Made by a program: the position numbers and the translations under genes. 20,028 bases of DNA, taken from IMG/VR virus record IMGVR_UViG_3300044527_000008, positions 1 through 20,028 of that record. One strand, given 5' to 3'. The stretch comes from a virus. Each line of letters opens with the position of its first letter. The first letter of the stretch is position 1. The notes under the pieces were generated by a model. That model saw only the letters and a list, made by a program, of their open reading frames with translations, was not told where the DNA came from and ran no database searches. Of this stretch, positions 7,536-15,692 are shown one piece after another.

Positions 7536-9440
7536 TTACTCCGCTTGCATCCCTGAAATCAACGGCGCAAAGCCTAGATCCTCAGCTTTTTTCCGTAATG
7601 CCTTAGAAACAGGCTCAACCGTCATTTTAGAGGCTTTTTGCATCATTAGCGAAGCCAATTTCGGATCTAGCATGGCTTCGACGAGTAACTGACCAACACG
7701 CTCGTCAGGAATCTTGTATAAAAAATTAAGAGGCATAGCCAAAGACTTAACTGTTGCGGTATCCGCAAGCACATCAGAAAACATCGAGCCAATCAGGTTT
7801 GCAGTCGAAAAGTTTTTGAATGTATCGGAGCCTGGGCGTTGCGCCACCGCAGATGTTAGCGACGATGTTCTGTCTAAATCCTTAATTAAGTTATCAAGCA
7901 TGGTGGCTTGGCTTTGGTTTAGCGTGCGACCAATCTCTTGCGCCCTATTAGTTAACTGGCTTCTTAACTTCGCCTGGCTGAAGATTGGGATAGCATCTTC
8001 TGTGCTTGTTATATCTCTAGCCGCGACCGTAGATTTCTCTTGTATCTTTTGCAAGAGCTCCTTTTGGCTAATTGGAATAGACTGCCTGCGGTATTCAGAG
8101 AGGTAATTTTTGAACCCAGGTGCGCTCTGCTCGATAACATCATCAATTACAGACCTTATCTGCCCAAGTTCCTGAGCGGCAAGCCTTAGCCTGAAATCTT
8201 CTTTGTCGAACTTACCTTCTATGGCCTGATTGATGTCTTTGCGTATACCGTAAATCCGTTCTGGCGTTACCGGCACTTCTTCGACATCTTTAATCAAGCC
8301 CTGCACAAACTTCATTGCATCCCTAACAGGCTTAGAGCCACCTGTTTCGCCGCGAACTATATTGTTCATGGCTGACCTTACGGGATTAAGAGCATCGTAA
8401 GACATAGGCCCAAACTCTTTTTGAGCAAAGAAAGCCTCTTCTCGCATTGGCTTTGTTGTTTGTTTTCTGACCTTTTCTAACGATTTAATAACCTCTGGGC
8501 CAACTCCGGACTCAGCCTGAAATGCTTGCGATCGAGCAAGATTTTGCTGCGCCACGCGCTGACCAAGTAAATTTTGAACATCTAAAATCTTAGCAACAGG
8601 TGTTTGCAGACCAAGTAAGCCAGGGTCTCTAGCTGCCTCAGCAAGTGTCGGCATAGAACCAGGTATGTACTCAGGAGCTGCCATAGCCCTTGCAGCGGCA
8701 GACTCAGGTATCGTGGCAAATCGGTTAAGGATATTGCCAACCATTACCTCTCGACCTTCTTGCGTAAACGGCTGAACTACGCTTTTCGCAATTTGAGCGC
8801 CAGACCTGGCGACAGCCGGAGCGCCAGAAGGTGTCATCGACCCAACGATTCCCAGTCCCGCCTGAGCAATCGGAGGCAATCCTTCTTCTCTTGCTAAGCT
8901 AGATGCTCCAGCACCACCTAGTGTGGCAATACCTTGCGCCCTTGGATCTCTCGCTAAAGTTGCGGCAACTTCTCGTGTCACAGGGCTTTTTGCCACACGC
9001 TCAACATTTTTGGCAAGCTGAACAGCACCGCCAGTACCAACCAAAGCGGATGCCAAGTCTTGAGAGACACGCTCTTGCGCTGTCTGTGGTTGAGGAAGGA
9101 TTTTATTTAGAAGGTTTTGTATGGTCTCCCCAGGAGGCGCAGCGACTTGCCTTCCAGCGACAACATTCATGAGACCCGTAATAGGATCGGCAATCATCGT
9201 CGGTAATGCGGTTAAACCGCTAACAGCAGCCCTAGCTGTTAAACCAAGTTGCCTTGCAATACCACCAGGCGATACCTCTGGCTTACGCTCTGCTTGAGCA
9301 AGCATTTCATCAATAGGTTTTTTAATTGCCTTTGTTTGACCGGATACGACAATTGCTCGCAAACCCTCATCAGAAACCTTTGACATATCCCCAGAGGCAA
9401 TGGCCTCTAGGTCTTTGTCTGATAGCTTGCTTAAGTCCAT
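7536..9440 (-). CDS. Putative internal virion / DNA-ejection protein (634 aa)
   Basis: A 634-residue protein. The first 34 residues are two copies of a 16-17 residue motif (DLSKLSDKDLEAIASG, then DMSKVSDEGLRAI). This N-terminus is common in large internal proteins of podovirus-like environmental phages. An Ala/Gly/Pro-rich region follows (ARQLGLTARAAVSGLTALPT, later GTGGAVQLAKNV), then a mostly helical, charged region to the C-terminus (SKALRKKAEDLGFAPLISGM). No lysozyme or transglycosylase motif was seen. It is the third of three adjacent Ala/Gln-rich genes between the tail and fibre genes, the usual place for proteins ejected with the DNA. The ATG overlaps the previous stop by one base and has a GAGG site. 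The role is inferred from context and composition. Confidence 0.75.
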   Translation of the reverse strand: MDLSKLSDKDLEAIASGDMSKVSDEGLRAIVVSGQTKAIKKPIDEMLAQAERKPEVSPGGIARQLGLTARAAVSGLTALPTMIADPITGLMNVVAGRQVAAPPGETIQNLLNKILPQPQTAQERVSQDLASALVGTGGAVQLAKNVERVAKSPVTREVAATLARDPRAQGIATLGGAGASSLAREEGLPPIAQAGLGIVGSMTPSGAPAVARSGAQIAKSVVQPFTQEGREVMVGNILNRFATIPESAAARAMAAPEYIPGSMPTLAEAARDPGLLGLQTPVAKILDVQNLLGQRVAQQNLARSQAFQAESGVGPEVIKSLEKVRKQTTKPMREEAFFAQKEFGPMSYDALNPVRSAMNNIVRGETGGSKPVRDAMKFVQGLIKDVEEVPVTPERIYGIRKDINQAIEGKFDKEDFRLRLAAQELGQIRSVIDDVIEQSAPGFKNYLSEYRRQSIPISQKELLQKIQEKSTVAARDITSTEDAIPIFSQAKLRSQLTNRAQEIGRTLNQSQATMLDNLIKDLDRTSSLTSAVAQRPGSDTFKNFSTANLIGSMFSDVLADTATVKSLAMPLNFLYKIPDERVGQLLVEAMLDPKLASLMMQKASKMTVEPVSKALRKKAEDLGFAPLISGMQAE

Positions 9441-10876
9441 TATTGGCCTCGCGCTCTAAGTCTTTTTTGTATCTCTTCTTGCGCCGCTTTCATAAGATCT
9501 GTCGCGGCATCTGATTTAGGCGTTTCTTCTGGCGGCTCTGGCTTCGCGCCTTCAACACCCTTTGGTCTTTTTGCCGCAACATTGCCCATATCGGTAATGA
9601 TTCGTGACAATTCAGACGCTTGTTTATCAATAGCTTTTTTGCCAGTAAAGATACCCGTGACGGTTGTTGGATCTTGTACTAACTGCTCGATGATCGCCAA
9701 GTCAGGTCCGTTAAGAACGCCTAAGTTATAAGCCTCTTTAGCCTGTAACTGCATATTGCGATACTTAAGTTGTATGTCTGCGCGTTTAGTAGGGTTTGCA
9801 GCATCAGTGACTGTAAAACCAGAAAGCGATTTTCTAAACTCCTTGATGGCATCAACTGTGTTTTGAGCGCCAATGACCTGTTTCGCCTGAGCCTCTGGTA
9901 TCTTGCTTGCCGCCCCCATGACAGGCTGTCCCGTTTGGTCGGTTATTGGAATGGCTGGCATGCCAGGGATAGAGGAAACATACATCTGCCCCTTGTCGGT
10001 ATCAACAATCCTATACGCACCTCGTTCAAATTCGCCTTTAGCAAGATTAAGTCGTTGGCCTTCCATGCCAACGCGCTGACCTTCCATAGCAACTCTTCGA
10101 TTTTCAAGTTGAAGCCTTTGCTCATCAAGCATGATTCTCTTGGCTTCTGCTGGAGGTATGTTTTTCTTGATCTCTCCGGTAATCGTTCCGGTCGTTTTGT
10201 CTCTAAAAACAATGCGATCGCCTTGATCGACCTGCTCTTCGTTTGGCAAAGGCGAAGCGTTAACCGTTTTCATTGCACCTGTTTTGCTTAACTGAATAAG
10301 CGCCGGCCTTCCTCCAATCATCACAGTCGTTGGAGTTGTTGAGTATTCGTCTTTGAGTTGTTCGCCTAAAAACTTTGAGCCAGCCTCTGGTCCCATAATC
10401 CTTGCAATGGCTAGCTGTTCAGCGCTCAACGATCCAAATGGAGTTGCTTGTTTTTGCATGGCTTGCAGCCTATCTGCAGCCGCAGCGGTCGGTCCTTCTG
10501 TGCCCATCGCCCTTCCAGCAATAGCGGTTTGTTGCTCCGCTGTTGGACCCATCAGCATCCGATTAAACGCCTCTTCGCGCTGACGTTTTTTCGCAGCCTC
10601 TTCCAACTGCAAGCCCATCATCCTATCCTGCACCGCCTGCTGCATAGCACCACGATAGGCTTGCTGGCCTGCCTGTAAACCTTGCGCCACAAGCTCGCCC
10701 GTAGACTTTCTAACAGGGCTTCTGCCAGACCCTGCTAACAGAGAAAGCCCTAAGTTAAGCAAACCTTGATCTTGTGCTTGTTGGCGTAACTTCTCCTGCT
10801 CTTCCGCGCCTAACAGGCCACCCATGTAAGAAGGCATGTCGCCAAATATGCCGCCAAGGAAATTAGATGTAGACAC
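9440..10876 (-). CDS. Putative internal virion / DNA-ejection protein (478 aa, GTG start)
   Basis: A 478-residue protein. The N-terminus has a Gly/Leu-rich stretch (FLGGIFGDMPSYMGGLLG) and a second weakly hydrophobic segment near residues 39-50. Gln/Ala-rich helices follow. Residues 253-288 form a striking short-period repeat (RLQLENRRVAMEGQRVGMEG, then QRLNL) that probably forms a coiled coil. The C-terminal third is helical and charged. The start codon is GTG at 10876, supported by a strong GGGAGGT site and a 2-base gap from the preceding stop. Composition and position match ejection proteins of P22- and T7-like phages in general, with no family-specific motif recognised. It could also be a minor tail or internal core protein. 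Confidence 0.7.
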   Translation of the reverse strand: MSTSNFLGGIFGDMPSYMGGLLGAEEQEKLRQQAQDQGLLNLGLSLLAGSGRSPVRKSTGELVAQGLQAGQQAYRGAMQQAVQDRMMGLQLEEAAKKRQREEAFNRMLMGPTAEQQTAIAGRAMGTEGPTAAAADRLQAMQKQATPFGSLSAEQLAIARIMGPEAGSKFLGEQLKDEYSTTPTTVMIGGRPALIQLSKTGAMKTVNASPLPNEEQVDQGDRIVFRDKTTGTITGEIKKNIPPAEAKRIMLDEQRLQLENRRVAMEGQRVGMEGQRLNLAKGEFERGAYRIVDTDKGQMYVSSIPGMPAIPITDQTGQPVMGAASKIPEAQAKQVIGAQNTVDAIKEFRKSLSGFTVTDAANPTKRADIQLKYRNMQLQAKEAYNLGVLNGPDLAIIEQLVQDPTTVTGIFTGKKAIDKQASELSRIITDMGNVAAKRPKGVEGAKPEPPEETPKSDAATDLMKAAQEEIQKRLRARGQ

Positions 10877-10878
10877 AA

Positions 10879-11838
10879 TTACCTCCCAAGCAAGCCAAGC
10901 AATCCACCTGCCGCTGCGCCCAACCCAGTGCCAAGACCAGGAACCATACTGCCCAATCGAGCGCCTGTTAATGCGCCGCCAAGAGCACCTGCCAGCGGAT
11001 TAGAGTAGGTCGGCTGAATAGTCTGCTGCCCAGCAGGAGCGCCATAAGCACTCGATAAGAACGACTGTAGGTTCGCGTAAGGTTGCTGTTGTTGGTAGTT
11101 GAACTTCTGAATGGCATCCGCAAGAGCAGCCTGTTGGTATTGCTCTGCTGTCTGACCAACCTGAGCCAGTTGTGCAATGTCCGTGTAGTCCTGAGCAGCA
11201 AGACCTGGTGCAGCACCGATAGCCGCTTGTTGTCTAGCCTTCTCTTGCTCGTAAAGATTCGCACTGAGACCAAGCGCAGATTGCTGCCTTGCTCGCTCGT
11301 CTGCATAGTTTTGGTAAGCAAGCTGACCAGCCTGAGAAGTTAGCGCATTTGCTAACGCGCCCTGAGCACGAGCCTCTTGAGACATCAGAGCCTCGTTCAT
11401 CCCGTAGCGACCAGAAGCAGAAGCTCTAGACCTCATCTGGTTGATTGCGTCTTGATAAGACTGCGTTGCTTGAGAAAACCCTGGTTGTAAGGCTTGCGTG
11501 AGGTAAGGATTCGGGTTGAGGTAATTACCTGTAATTGTGCTTTGCAACAACGGGTTAAATTGGCCTTGTAAAGCTGTAGCCTGAGCGCCGCCTATCTGGC
11601 CTGCAAGTTGTTGTTGGGCTAAAGGTACAAGCGGATTGCCTTGCATAGCCCTTGTCTGCATCGCAGACATTGCGGCCTGAGTCTGTTGCGATGGGCCAAC
11701 GTACGTCTGCCCTGTGTAGGCTTGTGGGCCTCCAGTTGCGTATAGACGTTGAGCCTCAGATAGACCGTACTGAACGTACGGCTGCATAGACGGATCTAAT
11801 TCCGTCCTGGTTACTGTGTTTGTTGACCCGCCGGACAT
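10879..11838 (-). CDS. Putative internal virion / DNA-ejection protein (319 aa)
   Basis: A 319-residue Gln/Ala/Tyr-rich protein starting MSGGSTNTVTRTELDPSMQP and YVQYGLSEAQRLY, a pattern I know from structural or ejection proteins of environmental podovirus-like phages. The middle is a series of Ala/Gln helices (SRASASGRYGMNEALMSQEA region). The C-terminus (about residues 279-319) is a Gly/Ala/Leu-rich hydrophobic tail ending LGTGLGAAAGGLLGLLGR, which could insert into membrane during DNA entry. A GAGGT site precedes the ATG, and the stop of the upstream gene is one base away (TAATATG). The ejection role is inferred. Confidence 0.75.
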   Translation of the reverse strand: MSGGSTNTVTRTELDPSMQPYVQYGLSEAQRLYATGGPQAYTGQTYVGPSQQTQAAMSAMQTRAMQGNPLVPLAQQQLAGQIGGAQATALQGQFNPLLQSTITGNYLNPNPYLTQALQPGFSQATQSYQDAINQMRSRASASGRYGMNEALMSQEARAQGALANALTSQAGQLAYQNYADERARQQSALGLSANLYEQEKARQQAAIGAAPGLAAQDYTDIAQLAQVGQTAEQYQQAALADAIQKFNYQQQQPYANLQSFLSSAYGAPAGQQTIQPTYSNPLAGALGGALTGARLGSMVPGLGTGLGAAAGGLLGLLGR

Positions 11839-11839
11839 A

Positions 11840-12226
11840 TTAAACCTCTCTTACCCATTTCCTGGGCCTGAAACCCAACGCTTGAGCTTTGCGATCCCAG
11901 CCTTTACGCCACGAATCAAAGCTGATAGTCCTTGCGCCACCTTCTCTCGCAATGCGGAGAACATGATCCATGCCTGCATCAAAATCTCCCTTGCCATAAG
12001 CGCACCAAATATGCAAATTATCGCCGATAGGCTGCAAAACAACAAAGCCGCAAGGATAAGTATCCTCAACAAAGACCCAAAGAAGTGATCGCCCTGCAAA
12101 ACAGTCCGCGTAAATGTCCTCGGGTATCCATGCTTCTGGACTCTTTCTGAGAATGACTTCCAATCCCTGCCTAACGAACGGCCAGATTTTGCGAAGATTC
12201 TCCGGCTTAACGTATTGAACATTCAT
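11840..12226 (-). CDS. GNAT-like small protein in the tail/ejection module
   Basis: A 128-residue protein with the general outline of a minimal GNAT acetyltransferase. An N-terminal helix pair (NLRKIWPFVRQGLEVILRK) leads to strands ending GFVVLQPIGDNLHIWCAYGK, then a helix (FDAGMDHVLRIAREGGA), and the final ISFDSWRKGWDRKAQALGF with a basic tail. The canonical acetyl-CoA loop (Q/R-x-x-G-x-G/A) is not clear, so catalysis is uncertain. T7 gp13, also GNAT-like and needed for virion assembly, occupies a comparable place beside internal virion protein genes, so a structural or assembly function is plausible. The ATG overlaps the previous stop (ATGA). A second long frame inside this gene is discussed in the findings. 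Confidence 0.7.
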   Translation of the reverse strand: MNVQYVKPENLRKIWPFVRQGLEVILRKSPEAWIPEDIYADCFAGRSLLWVFVEDTYPCGFVVLQPIGDNLHIWCAYGKGDFDAGMDHVLRIAREGGARTISFDSWRKGWDRKAQALGFRPRKWVREV

Positions 12227-13005
12227 CCAACCACCACATAACCATAAGTCTTATCGGAGGTAGCGTTAGGAAAATGCGTAATCGTCGCGGAGCCATTCGT
12301 AACCGAAGAGATATACACCCCACCGTTAGAAAACCCCCCAACAAACTGCATCGTGGCAATCACAGAAGGAGTCGCAGGCCTCGTCGGACTCGTTTGAGTG
12401 GGGATGTGCTCGATGATGGCAAGCGTTGATGTCGTAGCCCACATAAGCTCAATATAGTCATTAGCCGCCAGGTCTATAAATAGATTAAGCGCAGCAATAA
12501 CGTGGCCTTTGACCGACCCATGTTTTGAGTCAATCGAAAACTTAGAGTTACTGTCAGCAACGTCAGTGCCGTTTTTTCTTATCCAAACATCTACGTCCTG
12601 TATCTGCGAGTCATCGTTAGCAAACTGAATCGAGAACTGGAAGTTGTACTTACCAGCAGCCCTTACATTGATCCTCGACGAGTTTGATAGGTAGACGTTA
12701 TTAGACAGGTCGGTGTTAGAAAACGTGATGGCATAGGCTGTTGTCGTGCTTGCGGCTGATTGATCGTTAACATCGAAAAACGAGCCGTATGGGACCGCAT
12801 CTGCGTAGGCATTGGCAGAATAAGGTACAAGGATGATCTTGCTTTCTACCCCTATTCTCGCGTCTGTAATCGTGGTTGTGGTGGCGTTTCCGGTATTAAG
12901 CGTCACCGTTCCCGTGTTGTTGGTCTTACCGTCCATGATGTTACGGACGATTTCGGCAACCGCTCTCGCATCGCCACCAAACGGAGGCAGCGTACGGAAG
13001 ATCAT
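12223..13005 (-). CDS. Virion protein with an inserted jelly-roll-like (C1q/TNF-type) domain
   Basis: A 260-residue protein. Residues 1-30 (FGGDARAVAEIVRNIMDGKT) are a probable virion anchor. Residues 31-70 (TGTVTLNTGNATTTTITDAR, then KIILVPYSANA) and 238-260 (GSATITHFPNATSDKTYGYV) look like the two halves of a small conserved phage beta domain. Between them, residues about 80-232 form a jelly-roll-like segment: an opening PYGSFFDVNDQSA, then AGKYNFQFSIQFA, DVDVWIRKNGTDV, LAANDYIELMWATTS and a closing SVIATMQFVGG. Such domains occur in trimeric surface spikes and head fibres. The gene overlaps both neighbours by ATGA and has an AGGGG ribosome site. It is likely a spike, fibre or decoration protein; domain identities are by eye. 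Confidence 0.75.
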   Translation of the reverse strand: MIFRTLPPFGGDARAVAEIVRNIMDGKTNNTGTVTLNTGNATTTTITDARIGVESKIILVPYSANAYADAVPYGSFFDVNDQSAASTTTAYAITFSNTDLSNNVYLSNSSRINVRAAGKYNFQFSIQFANDDSQIQDVDVWIRKNGTDVADSNSKFSIDSKHGSVKGHVIAALNLFIDLAANDYIELMWATTSTLAIIEHIPTQTSPTRPATPSVIATMQFVGGFSNGGVYISSVTNGSATITHFPNATSDKTYGYVVVG

Positions 13006-14453
13006 CTCAGCCCCTGCGGTACAACCGTGACATCTATTCCAACAGCAGAAGTCCAGACCCCAGAAGGCCTTACCTGCAACCGATGGTAGGTTCCAGAAGA
13101 ACGCAAACCAATGCGGTTGTCATCGTTTGCCGTATAACTTGAACCCGTAAACTGAGCAACCTGGCCCAAACGCTTTCTCGACGAGATTTGCACTGAGCAC
13201 GATCCCGTATCAATCACGGGCCTTACTAGCGTCACTACGCTAGGTGTATCGTTGAGCGATAAATCAGGTGTAATGATGTTTGCCGTTAATGCCGACCCAG
13301 AAAAGGCCACGATCTTTGCGCCTAGCGTACCCGTAAGCAGGTTGGATGTGACCGTATACCCAAAGGAATCAAGGCTTGCAGGAAGCGAATCAATGCTTCC
13401 GTAAGCGTCTAATTGCTCTAAGGTCAGGCCAGACGAAGAGGTTGTTGTGATAGCGGTCGAAGATGAGATCGTGTCTACATTCACCTCACCATAAGACCAC
13501 TTGTTAAGGTTGAAGTTGTAGATCAGGACGTTGGTTGATTGACTTGTCGTCTTAAAGCACCAGATAACGAGGTTTTTAAGCGGGTCAATCGCCGCACTCA
13601 TCGTAGATAACTGCGATATATCTACGTTGTTGAAGAACCACCTGTCTACCTTCTCGACAGAAATAGACTCGACTGCCTGACCATTGCAGCGATAAAACCC
13701 ATCATCAGACAAAAAGAACGACATGCCGCCATACTGGATGATCGAGTTGGGCTCCATACAACCCAAGCCCCTAGAGATCGTGTCGAACTGGAACACGAGA
13801 GGGCTTCCAACGTAGGACATACGGACAACCGCACGATCCATGTACACCAATCCATACTCACCACCCGTCAATCCCTTGACATGCCCACCATCAGGAATGT
13901 CCTGGTAGTCAGACTGTGTGAGAGCGGATGGGGTCCAATCGGTTTCGTCGCCCAAAGCGCACCATTCGACACGGTTAGGGTAGATCGTTGCCCCATTGTT
14001 AAAGCCTGCAACCACAAAGTCTCTAACCGTAGTGACGTACCGAGACTTAGGCGCAGCAGCACCAAGGTCTGCAAAAAGGGTCGATGAGCCCATGAGGTAG
14101 CCCTGGAGCCTGTCACCACCGTTAGCTGCGATCACTCGGTTGCCGAATTGGGTAAACCGCCACTTCTGATCCGATGGGGTTGTATAACCACCAGACTTTG
14201 ATACGTCAGACAAAGCTAAGTTCGTACCGAGCTTAAACAACTTCGTATCACCGCCAGCAAAGACCGTAACTGCTTCACTAGGTGCAGCAGCAGCAACAAC
14301 CGAGTTAAGCGTTTCTGATGCTGCGTTAGACCACTCAGCAGGAGCAGGAAGCGGTCCGTATCCTACTTGTTGTGGAATGACGTTCTTAGCATCCACAAGC
14401 GCACCAGCCACGCCTGGCTGATCGGGTAACCACTCACCAAAGTTAACTCTCAT
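13002..14453 (-). CDS. Putative tail nozzle / packaged-DNA stabilisation protein (P22 gp10-like)
   Basis: A 483-residue protein opening VNFGEWLPDQPGVAGALVDA and KNVIPQQVGYGPLPAP. This N-terminal pattern is frequent in nozzle or stabilisation proteins of short-tailed environmental phages. Repeated beta-strand blades follow: VTVFAGGDTKLFKLGT, NRVIAANGGDRLQGYL, GEYGLVYMDRAVVRMS, GMSFFLSDDGFYRCNG and LKNLVIWCFKTTS. These are consistent with the beta-propeller-like fold of gp10/T7 gp12-type nozzles. The C-terminus is beta-rich with little extra. It lies directly after the adaptor gene (ATGA overlap), the order expected for a portal-adaptor-nozzle stack. No clear ribosome site precedes the ATG, so coupled translation is likely. 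The exact homology (P22 gp10, SU10 nozzle or T7 gp12) cannot be decided by eye. Confidence 0.75.
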   Translation of the reverse strand: MRVNFGEWLPDQPGVAGALVDAKNVIPQQVGYGPLPAPAEWSNAASETLNSVVAAAAPSEAVTVFAGGDTKLFKLGTNLALSDVSKSGGYTTPSDQKWRFTQFGNRVIAANGGDRLQGYLMGSSTLFADLGAAAPKSRYVTTVRDFVVAGFNNGATIYPNRVEWCALGDETDWTPSALTQSDYQDIPDGGHVKGLTGGEYGLVYMDRAVVRMSYVGSPLVFQFDTISRGLGCMEPNSIIQYGGMSFFLSDDGFYRCNGQAVESISVEKVDRWFFNNVDISQLSTMSAAIDPLKNLVIWCFKTTSQSTNVLIYNFNLNKWSYGEVNVDTISSSTAITTTSSSGLTLEQLDAYGSIDSLPASLDSFGYTVTSNLLTGTLGAKIVAFSGSALTANIITPDLSLNDTPSVVTLVRPVIDTGSCSVQISSRKRLGQVAQFTGSSYTANDDNRIGLRSSGTYHRLQVRPSGVWTSAVGIDVTVVPQGLR

Positions 14454-15070
14454 CGTTTAGCAAGCGCCATCGCAAGAGGAACGCCCGAATACTGGCTCTC
14501 CTCGTCGGATCTCGTAAGCGCAGTGATCGCACGATCATACAAAACACCCCAGGTCTGCAACCGAGGGTCATTCATGAGATAAGGTTCAGCCTCTCCTAGA
14601 GCACCGTACAAAAGCGCATCAGGGCAAGTCGTTAGGAAGAGGTTTGTTGTGTTGGAAGTCGAGAGAAAAGCAGGCGCTGCGTAGTAGAGGATCTTAATCG
14701 TGTAATTGCTGTCAGGAATTGGCGCAAGCTGAATGGTCGAGCCGAGGATCGTGTAGAAAGCCGGTACACCACTCTCGTTCGTCCTGCCGTTCCTGATGAA
14801 GATACTCGGCGTTGCGAACGTGATCGGGAAGTCGGGATCAGAATCAACGTACACATCCCGCGCTTGCAGGAAGTCAGTAGGGAGGTTAATTGTTGCGCCA
14901 CCACCAGTCGCCGTGATCGATGTCTGGGTAAGCATCTGGCGCAGGCGTAGATCTCTGCGTAGGCGTATTTCCGCGAGTTGGATGAAGTCAGGGATCGCGG
15001 TAGTAAGATCATCTCTACTGAGATAATTAGCTATCGTCGTTTGTAGTTCGCTGTAAGTGCTTAGGGCCAT
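14450..15070 (-). CDS. Head-tail adaptor protein (SU10-type)
   Basis: About 206 residues, opening MALSTYSELQTTIANYLSRD and then IPDFIQLAEIRLRRDLR, the hallmark of SU10-type and related phage adaptor proteins that sit under the portal ring. The middle has NLPTDFLQARDVYVDSD and IQLAPIPDSNYTIKILYYA, and the C-terminus has CPDALLYGALGEAEPYLMND, also typical of the family. I place the start at the ATG at 15070. An in-frame ATG at 15079 is only 2 bases from the GGAG site, while 15070 is about 11 bases away. Either start lies inside the end of the glycosyltransferase gene (44-53 base overlap). The gene is followed directly by the nozzle candidate. Confidence 0.85.
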   Translation of the reverse strand: MALSTYSELQTTIANYLSRDDLTTAIPDFIQLAEIRLRRDLRLRQMLTQTSITATGGGATINLPTDFLQARDVYVDSDPDFPITFATPSIFIRNGRTNESGVPAFYTILGSTIQLAPIPDSNYTIKILYYAAPAFLSTSNTTNLFLTTCPDALLYGALGEAEPYLMNDPRLQTWGVLYDRAITALTRSDEESQYSGVPLAMALAKR

Positions 15071-15692
15071 ATTCGACATCGCTCCATCGATATTCGTACG
15101 TCCCGATGTGTCCTATCTCAAGACTCAATTCGTGATCCACGAACGTCTGAATACCGTGATCTAGGGCTTTTACACAAAAATGCACATCTTCGCCAATTAG
15201 ACCACCCGCCCCCCATACTACATCAAACCAAGGTTGGGGCATAGCCTCAAACACAGATTTATGGGTTAGCACAACCCCAAAACCTACAGCAGTGACAGCC
15301 TCGATACCCTTCTTACCTCTGCTCTCAATCTTCTCAAAGATTTCCTTGTCTTGATGGAAGTTAATAGCCGTAGGTAAAACGGGCTTTCGTCTCGTGACTG
15401 CGTTAACCCCGACGATCTGTTTGCCGTGAGCTAACAGACGCTCCAAGGTGTTCTTGGGGAACCTCATATCCGAGTCAACCCAGAGAATGTATTCCGCACC
15501 GTCTGCCAGCGCTTCTTTCGCTAGAGACTCGCGTTGAGAGAAGATCAGCGTGCCTGGCGCTGTGTAGAGCAATAAAGCGCCACCGTGTTTGCCGACCCGA
15601 TTAGCACCGTCATAAGCAGCCAATCGAGCCATGTCAAAAGATGTACCGGTCATCATCGTGTCCCTGCATGGGACGCACAGAGCTACTTTCAT
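15027..15692 (-). CDS. GT-A-fold glycosyltransferase-like protein
   Basis: A 221-residue protein with the outline of a minimal family-2-like GT-A enzyme. An N-terminal strand (MKVALCVPCRDTMMTG) leads to a nucleotide-binding region and a DSD metal-binding motif at residues 73-75 within AEYILWVDSDMRFPK. GVNAVTRRKPVLPTA follows, then VGFGVVLTHKSVFEAMPQPW, a GED acidic motif at 167-169 (IGEDVHFCVKALDHG), and a C-terminal His motif (SLEIGHIGTYEY). These features fit an NDP-sugar-dependent transferase. The acceptor is unknown: phage DNA, a virion protein and host surface glycans are all possible. It sits between capsid and adaptor genes with an ATGA start and an AGGA site, and its 3' end overlaps the adaptor gene. 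Confidence 0.85.
   Translation of the reverse strand: MKVALCVPCRDTMMTGTSFDMARLAAYDGANRVGKHGGALLLYTAPGTLIFSQRESLAKEALADGAEYILWVDSDMRFPKNTLERLLAHGKQIVGVNAVTRRKPVLPTAINFHQDKEIFEKIESRGKKGIEAVTAVGFGVVLTHKSVFEAMPQPWFDVVWGAGGLIGEDVHFCVKALDHGIQTFVDHELSLEIGHIGTYEYRWSDVEYGPKHLQRTTNDDS

Noticed and set aside
7714-8106. A 130-codon plus-strand frame
   Set aside because: It is antisense to the 634-aa internal protein, has no ribosome site in context and no recognisable domain.
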